A stretch of 64,000 bases of DNA. Origin: Streptomyces sp. NBC_01471. Lineage in GTDB: Bacteria; Actinomycetota; Actinomycetes; Streptomycetales; Streptomycetaceae. Location of the stretch: positions 490,738-554,737 of the forward strand of contig NZ_CP109451.1 in NCBI RefSeq assembly GCF_041438865.1, in the 5' to 3' direction. Position numbers and translations under genes: made by a program. Positions within the stretch are counted from its first letter, which is position 1; the number at the start of each line of letters is the position of its first letter. Shown in pieces: positions 1-8,359 of this stretch. A model generated the notes under the pieces. That model did not search any database. It was not told the DNA's origin and saw nothing but the letters and a program-made list of their open reading frames with translations.

Positions 1-23
1 AAGCACGGACTACGTTCGAAAAT

Positions 24-45
24 ATAAACCGCCTCGCTGGTTTGT
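24..45. promoter_or_regulatory. ARE-like GBL-receptor operator 1
   Basis: Imperfect inverted repeat with arms ATAAACC and GGTTTGT around an 8-base centre, matching the half-site architecture of autoregulatory elements (ARE) bound by ArpA/ScbR-type receptors. It lies at the window edge and probably serves a gene to the left, since the next gene rightward runs toward it and ends at 402. Confidence 0.55.
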
Positions 46-181
46 CAAAGGTCTTCCGGATCGAAGTTGACGAACTGGGCTGCAGATCAACCCTTCTGAG
101 TGCCCGTTATGTCGCTATATCGTGGCAGATGAGCACCAGTTGTATGCCGTTGGTCCGCGAGAAGAAGATCCTGACGAACAC

Positions 182-203
182 ACAAACCAGTGTGCCGGTT
201 TCT
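182..203. promoter_or_regulatory. ARE-like GBL-receptor operator 2
   Basis: Arms ACAAACC and GGTTTCT around an 8-base centre, the same layout as the other five ARE-like sites in the first 7.6 kb. No gene start is visible close by on either strand, so its target is probably off-window to the left or an unannotated transcript. Confidence 0.55.
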
Positions 204-216
204 TCTGATGCTGCAT

Positions 217-280
217 GTGGGCGGTGGAACGGGCGGGAAGGGACACGACTGTGTCGCTTCCCGCCCGTTCCACCGCCCAC
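217..280. terminator. 24-bp-stem hairpin, probable bidirectional terminator
   Basis: Perfect 24-bp inverted repeat (217-240 with 257-280). The 16-base loop can pair further through GACAC/GTGTC. It sits 120 bases downstream of the ketosynthase-like gene that ends at 402 on the minus strand, the expected place for a terminator. Confidence 0.65.
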
Positions 281-401
281 GTCCCCGTCAGCGGTTTCCG
301 GACAGGGCCCGTGTCACCGGTGCGGGTGTTGCCACAGTGGTCGGGCGACCCGTGTACGTCGGGACCGCGGACCGGCCGGGACGTGGCGGGGCCGCCGGAT
401 G

Positions 402-1457
402 TCAGACGTGGGTCCCTGTTCCCTCGACGGCGAGGCAGGACCAGGTGAAACCGGCTCCCGCGCTCAGGATGAACGCGAAGTCGCCGGCGGACAGCAGGCG
501 CCGGTCCAGCAGTTCGGCGAGCCCTGCGATGGCGTCGCCCGCCCCCACATGACCCGTCTCACGGCCCCAGTCGCACAGCGGTGCGGATGTCGCACCGGAC
601 AGGACGGGCGCCCAGCTCTCCCGCAGCAGTCGAGCGCCGAAGCGCGGCAGCACCACGGCGCGCAGACGGCTGTCGTCAGGGGTCAGACCGGTGTCCTTCA
701 GAGCCTCGGTCACCACCCGCTCGATGGCGGCGGTGTTGGCGTCGTCGAAGGCCTTGACGCCGTTGGCCCTGAGGTAGACGCGCTTGGTACGTCGCATGTC
801 GACAGGGGTCGCGTGATGGACCGGTGCCGGTGAGAAGGGGGCGACGCCGCGGTGCATGCCTTCGAGGTGGGGGGCGGCCGTCGTGCACACCGAGCGCAGC
901 AGGAGCGGGCACGGGTGGGCGGGGTCCGTGGTGAGGACCGCCGAGGTGCCCACGTCCCCGTAGGCGACGCCGTAGTCGCTGGTCCACCGGTCGAAGGCCG
1001 GGGGAACGAACCTGTCCGCCGTGGTCACCACGGCGAAGCCCGGGTCCTCGTCCTGCGCCAGCCGGGAGAAGGCGAGTTCGACGGCGGTCGTCCCGCCGTT
1101 GCATATCTGCTGGATGCCGACAGGCACGGCGTCCGATGCGCCCAGGCCGTGCGCGATGTAGTGGGCGACGGGCCACAGGTCGTGCCCCTGGTAGTGCATG
1201 TACGCGTGGTAGAGGGAGGTGACGTCCTCGGCCCGCACACCACCCCGTCCGAGGGCGGACTCACCGGCCCGCACAGCCATGTCGGGAGCGGAGACGTCCT
1301 CGGCCACGGGCAACGTGGCATGTCCCAGGTCGTCGGCCGCGCGGCGGGTCAGTTCCCCTTCCCGTACGGCCGCTTCGCAGCTCTGCCGATTCGCGGGCAG
1401 CCAGACCGCGGCTGCGGCGATTCCCGCGTGGGCCCTCGGTTTCATGTCGTGCGGCAT
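402..1457 (-). CDS. Ketoacyl-ACP synthase III-like protein with altered active site
   Basis: A 351-residue thiolase-fold protein of FabH/KAS III type. The nucleophile region reads QQICNGG with Cys119, and the C-terminus has the glycine-rich AGAGFTWS segment usual for the family. The HQAN histidine region is replaced by LPRFGAR around 270-276, and the position of the GNTS asparagine reads GHVGAGD (His303). A canonical decarboxylating Cys-His-Asn triad is therefore not evident. Relatives of this kind act as acyltransferases or condense unusual substrates. The ATG at 1457 was chosen because GGAG lies 12 bases upstream; the frame stays open to 1634 but without family-like sequence. A perfect ARE lies 134 bases upstream, so control by a GBL receptor is likely. 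A role in making the signal molecule or a controlled metabolite is inference. Confidence 0.82.
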   Translation of the reverse strand: MPHDMKPRAHAGIAAAAVWLPANRQSCEAAVREGELTRRAADDLGHATLPVAEDVSAPDMAVRAGESALGRGGVRAEDVTSLYHAYMHYQGHDLWPVAHYIAHGLGASDAVPVGIQQICNGGTTAVELAFSRLAQDEDPGFAVVTTADRFVPPAFDRWTSDYGVAYGDVGTSAVLTTDPAHPCPLLLRSVCTTAAPHLEGMHRGVAPFSPAPVHHATPVDMRRTKRVYLRANGVKAFDDANTAAIERVVTEALKDTGLTPDDSRLRAVVLPRFGARLLRESWAPVLSGATSAPLCDWGRETGHVGAGDAIAGLAELLDRRLLSAGDFAFILSAGAGFTWSCLAVEGTGTHV

Positions 1458-1590
1458 TTCTGCCGACTCCACTGGTCCAGGGGCGCGTTGACGGCTGCCG
1501 CCGCAGGAGCGGAGTAAACAGTGGGACGTGACATCGGCTGCTCCTGAAGCTCTACGTCGGGCACCGCTGAACAAACATAGAAGCGACATT

Positions 1591-1612
1591 ACAAACCGGC
1601 ATTCCGGTTTGT
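1591..1612. promoter_or_regulatory. Perfect ARE palindrome
   Basis: Perfect inverted repeat: ACAAACCGG, CATT spacer, CCGGTTTGT. It is the best ARE match in the window and lies in the divergent region between the ketosynthase-like gene and the receptor gene at 1937. Confidence 0.85.
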
Positions 1613-1798
1613 CAACAAGAGCTCGCAGCCTCACCCACCCTCTCTCGAACCTTCGAGACAGTGCTCAATCACCCTGCTCAGAGGCCTATTTGTGACCCGG
1701 CCGTCTCCACCCGGCGCAACCAGCACTCCCCACTGCACAGGATGATCCGCCCCACAAGTTATGTTGCTATTCCAGGCAATTAGGACCAACACCTAGCT

Positions 1799-1822
1799 AT
1801 GAAACCGGCAAGTTGGTTTCAT
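1799..1822. promoter_or_regulatory. ARE-like operator upstream of TetR receptor
   Basis: Inverted repeat with arms ATGAAACC and GGTTTCAT, 115 bases before the receptor start at 1937. Its position suits autoregulation of the receptor gene. The remaining sequence of this 479-base intergenic region shows no gene. Confidence 0.78.
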
Positions 1823-1936
1823 AGTGCTCATGACGCGGCATCACCCCCATCGACTCGCCATGAGCAGCCACGCCGTGCGCTCCCCCCGAGCCCACGCTCA
1901 CGGGTCAACCACTCACCTCACCTGGAGGGCACTTCC

Positions 1937-2590
1937 GTGAGCAAGCAGGAGCGGGCCACCCGCACACGTCACGCTCTGATCCAGTCCGCGGCCCATGTCT
2001 TCGACCAGGGCGGGTACTCCCAGGCGAGGCTCGAACAGGTCAGCCAGGGCGCCGGAGTGAGCCGTGGCGCGCTGTTCTTCCATTTCGCCAACAAGGAGGC
2101 CCTGGCCGACGCCGTGGAGGAGGCGGCGTCCAGGACCCTGCGCGCCGCGGCCGGAGACGTCTACCGCCGGCGCGGCGGCGCGCTGCAGGCGTTGATCGAC
2201 ACCACCCACGCCCTGGCCAGGCTGTTCAGCCATGACCAGGTCGTACGCGGCGGCTTCCAGGTCAGTTGCCACACGAACCGGGGCAGCGGCAAACCCCTGC
2301 GGGAGCAGTGGGAGTCGTACGTCGGCCTGCTGCTCCGGGAGGCCGACGCGGGCAACGAGTTGCTGGGGAGCGCACCGCAGCGCGACATCGTCGAGACCAT
2401 CGTGGCAGCCACCACCGGATTCCAGATTCTCGGACACCACGACGAGGCGCGACTGTCCGCTTTCGCACTCACCCGTTTCTGGCGGCTGCTGCTGCCGCGG
2501 CTGGCCACGGCAGAGGTCCTGGGCGGTCTGCGGCCGGACGGCAGCAGGCCGGCGGATCACCCGGCGCATTCGCCCCGACAGCAGATCTGA
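1937..2590 (+). CDS. TetR-family GBL receptor-like repressor (ArpA/ScbR type)
   Basis: A 217-residue protein. The N-terminal TetR helix-turn-helix reads QVSQGAGVSRGALFFHF at about 35-51, followed by an all-helical ligand domain. Trp125 lies in the stretch (PLREQW) where receptors of this family carry their ligand-contacting tryptophan. The GTG start at 1937 has GGAGG eight bases upstream; the frame extends to 1799, but that part overlaps an ARE and is not family-like. The family binds ARE DNA and releases it on binding a butyrolactone. Because a second receptor sits beside the AfsA homologue, this copy could be the pseudo-receptor of the pair. Which one binds the ligand cannot be read from sequence alone. 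Confidence 0.9.
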   Translation: MSKQERATRTRHALIQSAAHVFDQGGYSQARLEQVSQGAGVSRGALFFHFANKEALADAVEEAASRTLRAAAGDVYRRRGGALQALIDTTHALARLFSHDQVVRGGFQVSCHTNRGSGKPLREQWESYVGLLLREADAGNELLGSAPQRDIVETIVAATTGFQILGHHDEARLSAFALTRFWRLLLPRLATAEVLGGLRPDGSRPADHPAHSPRQQI

Positions 2591-2630
2591 CGATCCGTCA
2601 TATGCGCACTGAGTGCCCCGCCAGCGGCCC

Positions 2631-2661
2631 TTGACAAACAGTCGTGCCGGTTTGTTATGTT
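2631..2661 (+). promoter_or_regulatory. Promoter overlapped by ARE, upstream of histidine kinase
   Basis: TTGACA at 2631-2636 and a -10-like TTATGT at 2655-2660 flank an ARE-like site at 2634-2655 with arms ACAAACA and GGTTTGT. A repressor on this ARE would cover the promoter. The kinase gene starts at 2706. Confidence 0.8.
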
Positions 2662-2705
2662 CAGCGCACTGGATCGCTGGTCGACGCATTCATGTGAGGA
2701 GAACC

Positions 2706-3737
2706 ATGGAACTCCGCCACCGCCCGGCAGTCCAGTCGGGCGTCGGAATCCTGGAAAGCGCCGTAGGCGAAGGTTTCGCGGCGGCCCTGCAGGCGGGCCT
2801 GTCCCGGGCGATCGTGGGCCGTCCGGGACACACAGCGCCCGCCCGGCCGTCCGGGCCCGCGTCACCGGACCGAACAGCGGTGCTGAACCAGTTCGAGGCC
2901 GCCGCGACACGGGTCCTGACCACCCGGCAGGAGCGGCAGGCCGACGCATCCCCACTGACGAACCACGCCGGACGTGTCCCGGGCCCTGCCGGCGTCCCGG
3001 CGGGCGCGATCGCAGCGGACCGGGATCACCTCTGGTGCGAACTTCCGCCCGCGGCGGCCGCCCTGCGGCCGCGGTCCATGGTGCGGCAGCCGCCGGAGGG
3101 GGCGCAGTCGGCCGAGCAGACGGCGGACGCGCTCTGGGACGAGCGGCGCAGACTCGCCCGCGAGGTGCACGACGAGATCGGTACGCCGATCGACCTGGCA
3201 CTGCGGCGGCTCACCCTGCTCGGGACCGCCGCCGGCGATCCCGGCGGTCATCTCGGCGCCGCGCAGGAGGCGTTGGCACAGGCCGAGCGGCGCATAGCCG
3301 GTCTGGTCGGCGGCCTGCGTGCTGAGACGGACGTTCCGCTGCTGAAGGAAGCCGTACGCGACTTCGCCGTCCAGGCGGCTCCGGCGAACCTCAAGGTGTC
3401 GGTCAGCTCGACCGGCCAGGAGCGGGACCTGCCGGACGCCTGGCGGCGCGAGATCTTCCTGGCCGTGCGCGAGTGTCTGCGCAACAGCTTCGCCCACGCC
3501 TCGGCCACGCAGGTGTCCGTCGTATCGCGCGTCACCCGCAGATGGGCGCATGTGCGAATCGAGGACAACGGCACGGGCTTCGAGCCCGGGCCGCACCTGC
3601 CTCCGCACAGGGAGGGCCACGGTATGCGCTCCATGGCCGAGCGGATCGAGACGCTCGGCGGGCGACTCGCGGTGCGCAGCGGCCCCGCCGGGGGAACGCG
3701 CGTGGACATCCACGTCCCCGTGCGCCCCTACGCCTGA
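2706..3737 (+). CDS. Orphan NarL-type sensor histidine kinase, apparently cytosolic
   Basis: A 343-residue protein ending in a HisKA_3-type dimerisation segment (LAREVHDEIG, phospho-acceptor His155) and a HATPase_c domain: N-box ECLRNSFAHA around Asn260, G1 box IEDNGTGF around Asp287, and a GHGMRSM lid. The first ~130 residues match no sensor domain I recognise and show no membrane segment, so the protein probably acts in the cytosol. ATG at 2706 follows GAGGAGA. No response regulator is adjacent. The promoter is overlapped by an ARE, which places the kinase in the GBL regulon. Signal and partner are unknown. Confidence 0.85.
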   Translation: MELRHRPAVQSGVGILESAVGEGFAAALQAGLSRAIVGRPGHTAPARPSGPASPDRTAVLNQFEAAATRVLTTRQERQADASPLTNHAGRVPGPAGVPAGAIAADRDHLWCELPPAAAALRPRSMVRQPPEGAQSAEQTADALWDERRRLAREVHDEIGTPIDLALRRLTLLGTAAGDPGGHLGAAQEALAQAERRIAGLVGGLRAETDVPLLKEAVRDFAVQAAPANLKVSVSSTGQERDLPDAWRREIFLAVRECLRNSFAHASATQVSVVSRVTRRWAHVRIEDNGTGFEPGPHLPPHREGHGMRSMAERIETLGGRLAVRSGPAGGTRVDIHVPVRPYA

Positions 3738-3876
3738 CCACGGGCGCACGCACGCCGATCCCCGGAACAACTGCCGGAAATGAGGAGTGTTCGATGCACC
3801 CTCCGAGGAGGACCATGCCCTGATACGTCCAGCCTACGGAGCCGTACCGTTCAAGGGCGGCCGTCCCTCTGCCACG

Positions 3877-3900
3877 AATCCGGTGTGCCAGCACCGGATT
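3877..3900 (+). terminator. Hairpin after histidine kinase
   Basis: 9-bp perfect stem (AATCCGGTG with CACCGGATT) and 6-base loop, followed by a short T-rich run. It lies 140 bases after the kinase stop and is a plausible intrinsic terminator. A second small hairpin (CCTCGG with CCGAGG, 3993-4011) lies in the leader of the next gene. Short frames in 3780-3980 are not convincing genes. Confidence 0.45.
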
Positions 3901-4047
3901 TCTTGGGTTCATCCCCTCTGCTCACAGAATCCCATTTCAGTGAGCAGAGTTTCAGCCGGGTGCCAGCCCGGCTGATGTGAACCCTGTCAGGACCTCGGAC
4001 ACGACCCGAGGTGACTTTCATGCCTCCCCGCAGGAGACACCCACATC

Positions 4048-5553
4048 ATGCGCTCTGCTACCCCGATTTTCCAGCCCCGAACTGATTCCTGCGCAACTAT
4101 GGCCGACCGTAGCCCCCTGCCCGTACCCCCGTCGCCGGTGCCCGAACGCCGTCAACGAGTCAAGGTCCCTTGGCGGTTGGTGGCTTCCGCGTGCTACTCG
4201 GACGCCGCGCTCAGCGTCTATATGAAGGTCAAGGCGCTGGGACAGCGCGCGGAGGGCTGCACGGCCGGCACCCGCACCCTCGCCCGCTACCTGGGCCTGT
4301 CGAAGGCGACGGTGGAGCGGGGCGTGGCGCAGCTGCGCAGTCCCGCCCCCGACGGGATCGTGGAACTTCCCGTGAACGAACGGCGCTCGCTGCCGGGAGG
4401 GTCGGGGACGACCGCACGCCGGCGCCTGCGGCCCATGACGTCCGAGGAGCCCTTCATCTGGCTCCCGGTGGCCGCCTGCGAGGACCTCAAGCCCCGCCAC
4501 CTCCGGGCGTACGCCGTCCTCTGCTACGCCCAGGTGCGCGGCATACCGCTGACCGAGGGCGAGTTGGCCGGATTCTTGCGGCACCACTCCGGGCCCCGGG
4601 CCGGCCGGCCGCTCACGGCGCAGGCCGCGGGACGGGCCATCGACGCACTGGATGCCTCGGGGTGGGTCGTGGTGGAGCGCCGGTCGGGCCCGCAGGGACG
4701 CCACCGCTTCATCCCGCACGACCGTCCGCCCGTGCCGGGTGTGGCCGGTGTGGCCGGTAGCACCACGGGATCCGTCTCCGGAGCGACCGAACCACGGAGA
4801 CCGGGATCCGGGCAGCCGCCTCAGACCACGTCTTGTCGTGCTCAAGAGGTTTCGGGATCGGCGCACAGTGATGCATCGCTCGTGTATGAGGAAGACCAGA
4901 GAACTGAACGACCCGATGACGAACCGCCGTTGGCCTTTCCCGCCGGAGGCGAAGCACCGGTGGGACAGGAACCGCGCAGCTCGGCGACTGCGTCACCGGT
5001 GTCCGCCCTGCCGGGCCCTGTTCACCATGAAGCGCCCCCACGGATCCGCAGCCGGGAGCCATTGACGTTCAGCGCACGGGTCCACGAAGCGCTGGAGCCG
5101 GTGCGGTGGATGCTTCCGGCGCTGAGCCTGTACGTACAGCGGCTGGTGGGCCGTGAAGTGGGGCGGCAGCTGACGGAAGGCGCGTCCGTCGGCCGTGTGC
5201 GGGGACGGTTGGAGCAGCGGCTCGCCCGGACCATGACGTCGGACATACGCGACAGCGGACGGTGGCTGGTCGGGGTCGCCCTGCCGCGGCGGGGGTGCGC
5301 GAACCCGGACTGTGAGTCCGGAGTGCTCTGGTCGACCGGGGCACGGTGCGGCGCCTGCCGCGAGGCGCGGCTGGACCGCCGCGCGGGGGCCACAGCTGTC
5401 CGGAGCGCGGAGCCTCGCCGCGATCCTCAGGAACGCGTACCACTCCCCCGCCCCGGGCGGGCACCACAGCAGCCCTCTGCACCCGCCCGGCTGCCCGTGG
5501 GCCCGAACTCGTACTACCTGCGGTGCCGCGCCGAGCTGCGGGCGGCCCGGTAA
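4048..5553 (+). CDS. Winged-helix DNA-binding protein with C-terminal zinc-ribbon-like motif
   Basis: 501 residues. Residues ~35-100 and ~130-215 each look like a winged-helix module (ALSVYMKVKALGQRAEG, then GTRTLARYLGLSKATVERGV; later LRAYAVLCYAQVRGIPLTEGELAGFL), an arrangement seen in plasmid replication initiators and in helix-turn-helix proteins common in Streptomyces. A proline/serine-rich linker follows (~220-340). A Cys-x4-Cys ... Cys-x2-Cys pair at about 416-437 could bind zinc. ATG 4048 has GGAG upstream at a longish spacing; ATG 4099 is the alternative. Its place beside the partition and replication genes fits a plasmid maintenance or regulatory role, but the exact function is not known. 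Confidence 0.7.
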   Translation: MRSATPIFQPRTDSCATMADRSPLPVPPSPVPERRQRVKVPWRLVASACYSDAALSVYMKVKALGQRAEGCTAGTRTLARYLGLSKATVERGVAQLRSPAPDGIVELPVNERRSLPGGSGTTARRRLRPMTSEEPFIWLPVAACEDLKPRHLRAYAVLCYAQVRGIPLTEGELAGFLRHHSGPRAGRPLTAQAAGRAIDALDASGWVVVERRSGPQGRHRFIPHDRPPVPGVAGVAGSTTGSVSGATEPRRPGSGQPPQTTSCRAQEVSGSAHSDASLVYEEDQRTERPDDEPPLAFPAGGEAPVGQEPRSSATASPVSALPGPVHHEAPPRIRSREPLTFSARVHEALEPVRWMLPALSLYVQRLVGREVGRQLTEGASVGRVRGRLEQRLARTMTSDIRDSGRWLVGVALPRRGCANPDCESGVLWSTGARCGACREARLDRRAGATAVRSAEPRRDPQERVPLPRPGRAPQQPSAPARLPVGPNSYYLRCRAELRAAR

Positions 5554-5595
5554 CCAGAAACGGCCCGGTAACCAGGAACGGCCCTTAACCGGGAA

Positions 5596-5642
5596 CGGCC
5601 TTCTGCCGGGCAGGAGCCGAAGCCCTGCCCGGCAGAAGGCCG
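5596..5642. terminator. Strong bidirectional terminator hairpin
   Basis: 18-bp perfect stem (5596-5613 with 5625-5642) and 11-base loop between the converging genes ending at 5553 (plus) and 5671 (minus). Just before it, about 2.5 tandem copies of an AACGGCCCGGTAACCAG-like unit occupy 5545-5600. Confidence 0.8.
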
Positions 5643-5670
5643 AGTGCTGTACGCGGGAGACGCCGTACGG

Positions 5671-6513
5671 TCAGGCGAACGCCCCGGCGTGGTCTGCCGC
5701 CCAGGTGCGGAAGGAGCGTGCGGGCCTCCCCAGGAGATCCGCCGTGGTCCGTTCCACCTGCGCCTTGCCGCCGTCGAGCTGACGCCGCGCACTGTGCATC
5801 AACGCATCGGCGACCGCGGCCGGGTAGCGGGTGCGCAGGCGCGCGGACGCCTGCTCCGGGTCCAGTTCCACGAACCGCAGGGGGCGGCCGAGCGCCTGCG
5901 CCAGGTCGGCGGTCTGATCGACCGCCGAAAGGGCCCTGGGTCCGGTCAGCGTGTACTGCCTCCCGTCATGCCCGTCCTCGGTCAGAGCCCGCACCGCCAC
6001 CTCGGCGACGTCGCGCGGGTCGACACAGGGATTCCGTGAGCGCCCGTACAGAGCGTGCACCTCCCCTCCCGACCGGATCGTGCGGGCCCAGGACAGCGTG
6101 TTGGACATGAACGACCGGGGACGCAGCATCGTCCATTCCAGCCCGCTGCTGCGTACCAGGTGTTCGTTCCTCCGCTGCCAGGCGGTGATCAGGTCCAGTG
6201 CCGCGGGGTCCGCGACCGCGGCCGCGGACAGCTTCACCAGGCGGCGTACGCCCGTCGCCGTGGCTTCCTCGACGAGGACCGCATCGTGGTCCTGCTGGGG
6301 GTCGTTGGTCACGAGGAACACCGACCGCACCCCGCGAAGCGCCCGGCTCAGCGAGAGCCGGTCCTCGTAGGAGCCCTGGACGACCTCCACCGCCGGTCCC
6401 TTCACCGTCACCCGCGCAGGATCCCGGGCCAGGATTCGTACCGGCCCCGTGCCGGCAAGCAGCCGGGCCACCTGGTGTCCGACCGTCCCGGTCGCCCCTG
6501 TCACAAGAATCAC
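5671..6513 (-). CDS. NmrA-family NAD(P)-binding reductase
   Basis: A 280-residue Rossmann protein with VTGATGTVG at residues 4-12 and the NmrA-type second half (SAAAVADP, WTMLRPRSFMSN, DVAEVAVRAL). The GTG at 6513 was chosen because GGAAG precedes it and the Rossmann strand starts at residue 2. It follows the AfsA homologue by 49 bases on the same strand, so the two are probably cotranscribed. In GBL clusters such reductases are candidates for reducing the 6-keto group of the butyrolactone precursor. That role is inference from position. Confidence 0.88.
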   Translation of the reverse strand: MILVTGATGTVGHQVARLLAGTGPVRILARDPARVTVKGPAVEVVQGSYEDRLSLSRALRGVRSVFLVTNDPQQDHDAVLVEEATATGVRRLVKLSAAAVADPAALDLITAWQRRNEHLVRSSGLEWTMLRPRSFMSNTLSWARTIRSGGEVHALYGRSRNPCVDPRDVAEVAVRALTEDGHDGRQYTLTGPRALSAVDQTADLAQALGRPLRFVELDPEQASARLRTRYPAAVADALMHSARRQLDGGKAQVERTTADLLGRPARSFRTWAADHAGAFA

Positions 6514-6562
6514 GCCAGATCTTCCTTGTCCCTGGTTTCGTCCGCCGGGCTCACCGGCCCGG

Positions 6563-7510
6563 TCAGCCCGCGAGCGTCGCGTACACGGGAGCGGCGAGCA
6601 CACAGTCGAAGACCGGCTCGCCGCTCTGGTGACCGACGACCCGTACTCCGGTCCGGTCGCCCGCACACACGCCCTTGCGCACGATCTCGGTTCTGAGCCG
6701 GAAGGGTGCGCCGAACTCGGCGTACTGCCGGAAGGTGGCCGAGCCGCTGGACGGTACGTACGGTCCGGGTCCGGCCGTCGCCGTGGCTGCCTGGCGGGCA
6801 GCCTCCAGGAGGACCATGCCGGGTACGTGGTCATTGGGGTGCTGGAAGAGCGTGGGAAGGGTCGTGTCGACGCTCAGGAGCCACTCGTTCCGCTCCCCTC
6901 CCTCGCACAGCAGGACGTCCTGGGCCCGGCTGCGGCCCACGCGGTACGGGGCCAGCCGCGGTACCGGGGGAACGCTGACGCCGGACGCCTCGCGTCCGGC
7001 CCGCAGCCGCCGGTAGACACTGGGGCTCGTGAATCGCGTCTGGCCGACTCCGGTGGCGACCACCCACCCGGCGCGGCGCATGATCCAGTGGCAGGTGAGA
7101 CGGCTGGGCTGTCCGGACTTGTTCGTGGCGATCTCAGGAAGGAACACCTCGACGTCCATGTCGGCAGCCTCAGCATCCACGCCCAAGTACTGGGGCCGGC
7201 AGGTGAATTCGAGATCCGACAGCATGAAGTGGTAGCCGAGGGGCACCGCCAGCCCAGCGTGACTCACCATGATCGACGCCTGCCGCATCGTCTCCACGAG
7301 CAGCAGCGGATCGTAGGTGTCTCCGTCCGCAGGGCTGAAGAACGGGTGCTTGCTCGGAAGTCGCGCCTGGACGGAGAAGTGCCGCTCCCCCAGCTGACTC
7401 CAGCCGATCGCGAAAGTGTCCTCCGCTCTGGTCCGGTGCACCAGAGCCATGTTTGCCGGTATGTACCCGTGTTCCTCCCTGAATCCTGAGTGCTGCGCCG
7501 GTGTGCTCAC
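6563..7510 (-). CDS. afsA: AfsA-family GBL synthase
   Basis: A 315-residue protein with the two AfsA hot-dog repeats. The first contains DTYDPLLLVETMRQA (about residues 70-85) and the second LFQHPNDHVPGMVLLEAARQA (about 220-240). AfsA enzymes join a beta-ketoacyl-ACP to dihydroxyacetone phosphate, the committed step to gamma-butyrolactones. The length equals the family norm. GTG at 7510 has GAAGG eight bases upstream; an in-frame TTG 15 bases earlier is an alternative. The gene is divergent from the receptor gene at 7664 with an ARE between them, the classical ScbA/ScbR layout. The product should be a diffusible signal sensed by one or both receptors. Confidence 0.94.
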   Translation of the reverse strand: MSTPAQHSGFREEHGYIPANMALVHRTRAEDTFAIGWSQLGERHFSVQARLPSKHPFFSPADGDTYDPLLLVETMRQASIMVSHAGLAVPLGYHFMLSDLEFTCRPQYLGVDAEAADMDVEVFLPEIATNKSGQPSRLTCHWIMRRAGWVVATGVGQTRFTSPSVYRRLRAGREASGVSVPPVPRLAPYRVGRSRAQDVLLCEGGERNEWLLSVDTTLPTLFQHPNDHVPGMVLLEAARQAATATAGPGPYVPSSGSATFRQYAEFGAPFRLRTEIVRKGVCAGDRTGVRVVGHQSGEPVFDCVLAAPVYATLAG

Positions 7511-7573
7511 AACTGCTGCCTTCAACGGAATCCCCCCGCTCGCAAGCTGCACGGAACTGACTTGCGTTACGAT

Positions 7574-7595
7574 ACAAACCTGCTTGGCGGTTTTT
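7574..7595. promoter_or_regulatory. ARE between AfsA homologue and receptor
   Basis: ACAAACC ... GGTTTTT inverted repeat with an 8-base centre, located between two divergent starts (7510 and 7664). One receptor dimer here could repress both genes. Confidence 0.8.
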
Positions 7596-7663
7596 TTCAA
7601 GCGGATTTCGGGAATGCTTTCGTCTAGCCTGACCTCTACGGGGCGACGAAGAAGGGCGACACG

Positions 7664-8317
7664 GTGAAACAAGAGCGGGCAGTCCGCACTCGACAGGCGA
7701 TCCTCGCAGCCGCCTGTGCGGTTTTCGAGCAGCGCGGGTACGAGGCAGCCACGATCACAGAAATCCTCAAAGTCGCGGGAGTGACCAAGGGAGCGCTGTA
7801 CTTCCACTTCGACTCCAAGGACACCCTCGCTCAGGGCGTGCTCGGCGAGCAGGACCAGAGGATCACCATCCCGCCCCAGAGCACCAAGGTGCAGGAGCTG
7901 GTGGATACGTCGCTGGTCCATGCGTACCGAGTACGGACCAACTTGCTGGTTCGTGCCGGCGTCCGCCTGTCCCTGGACCAGCGGATAGACGGACTCGACC
8001 GCAGCGGCCCGTTCCTGAGATGGCGTGACGCGACCCTGAATCTGCTCGACGCAGCCATGGAACAGGGCGAGTTGCTGCCCCACGTGGTGACCACCGAGAC
8101 CGCGGACATTTTCGTCGGCGCCTTCGCCGGCCTCCAGTCGTTGTCACACACCCTGAACGGCTACGCGGATCTGGAGTACCGGATCTCCGCACTCCAGCGC
8201 CATCTCACGCCCAGTGTCTGTGTACCGGCGGTGCTGGCCGTGATCGACTTCTCCCCGGAACGCGGTGCCCGCATCGCCCGCGAAATCGACGAAGCGGCAG
8301 TGGCAGAAGTGGCATAG
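7664..8317 (+). CDS. TetR-family GBL receptor (ArpA/ScbR type)
   Basis: 217 residues. The helix-turn-helix is ITEILKVAGVTKGALYFHF at 31-49 and Trp120 lies in SGPFLRW, essentially the position of the ligand tryptophan of ArpA (Trp119). GTG at 7664 is preceded by a purine-rich GAAGAAGGGCG. The divergent AfsA homologue and the intervening ARE make this the likely cognate receptor: it would repress afsA and itself until the butyrolactone accumulates. Confidence 0.92.
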   Translation: MKQERAVRTRQAILAAACAVFEQRGYEAATITEILKVAGVTKGALYFHFDSKDTLAQGVLGEQDQRITIPPQSTKVQELVDTSLVHAYRVRTNLLVRAGVRLSLDQRIDGLDRSGPFLRWRDATLNLLDAAMEQGELLPHVVTTETADIFVGAFAGLQSLSHTLNGYADLEYRISALQRHLTPSVCVPAVLAVIDFSPERGARIAREIDEAAVAEVA

Positions 8318-8359
8318 CCCTTGCCATCGCCTTGCTCCGTGCCCTTCCCGACCGGATCG

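Noticed and set aside
42..833. Plus-strand 263-codon frame
   Set aside because: Antisense shadow of the ketosynthase-like gene and crosses the large hairpin; composition not protein-like.
3787..3975. Short frames between kinase and winged-helix gene
   Set aside because: They contain the terminator hairpin and lack any coding signature.
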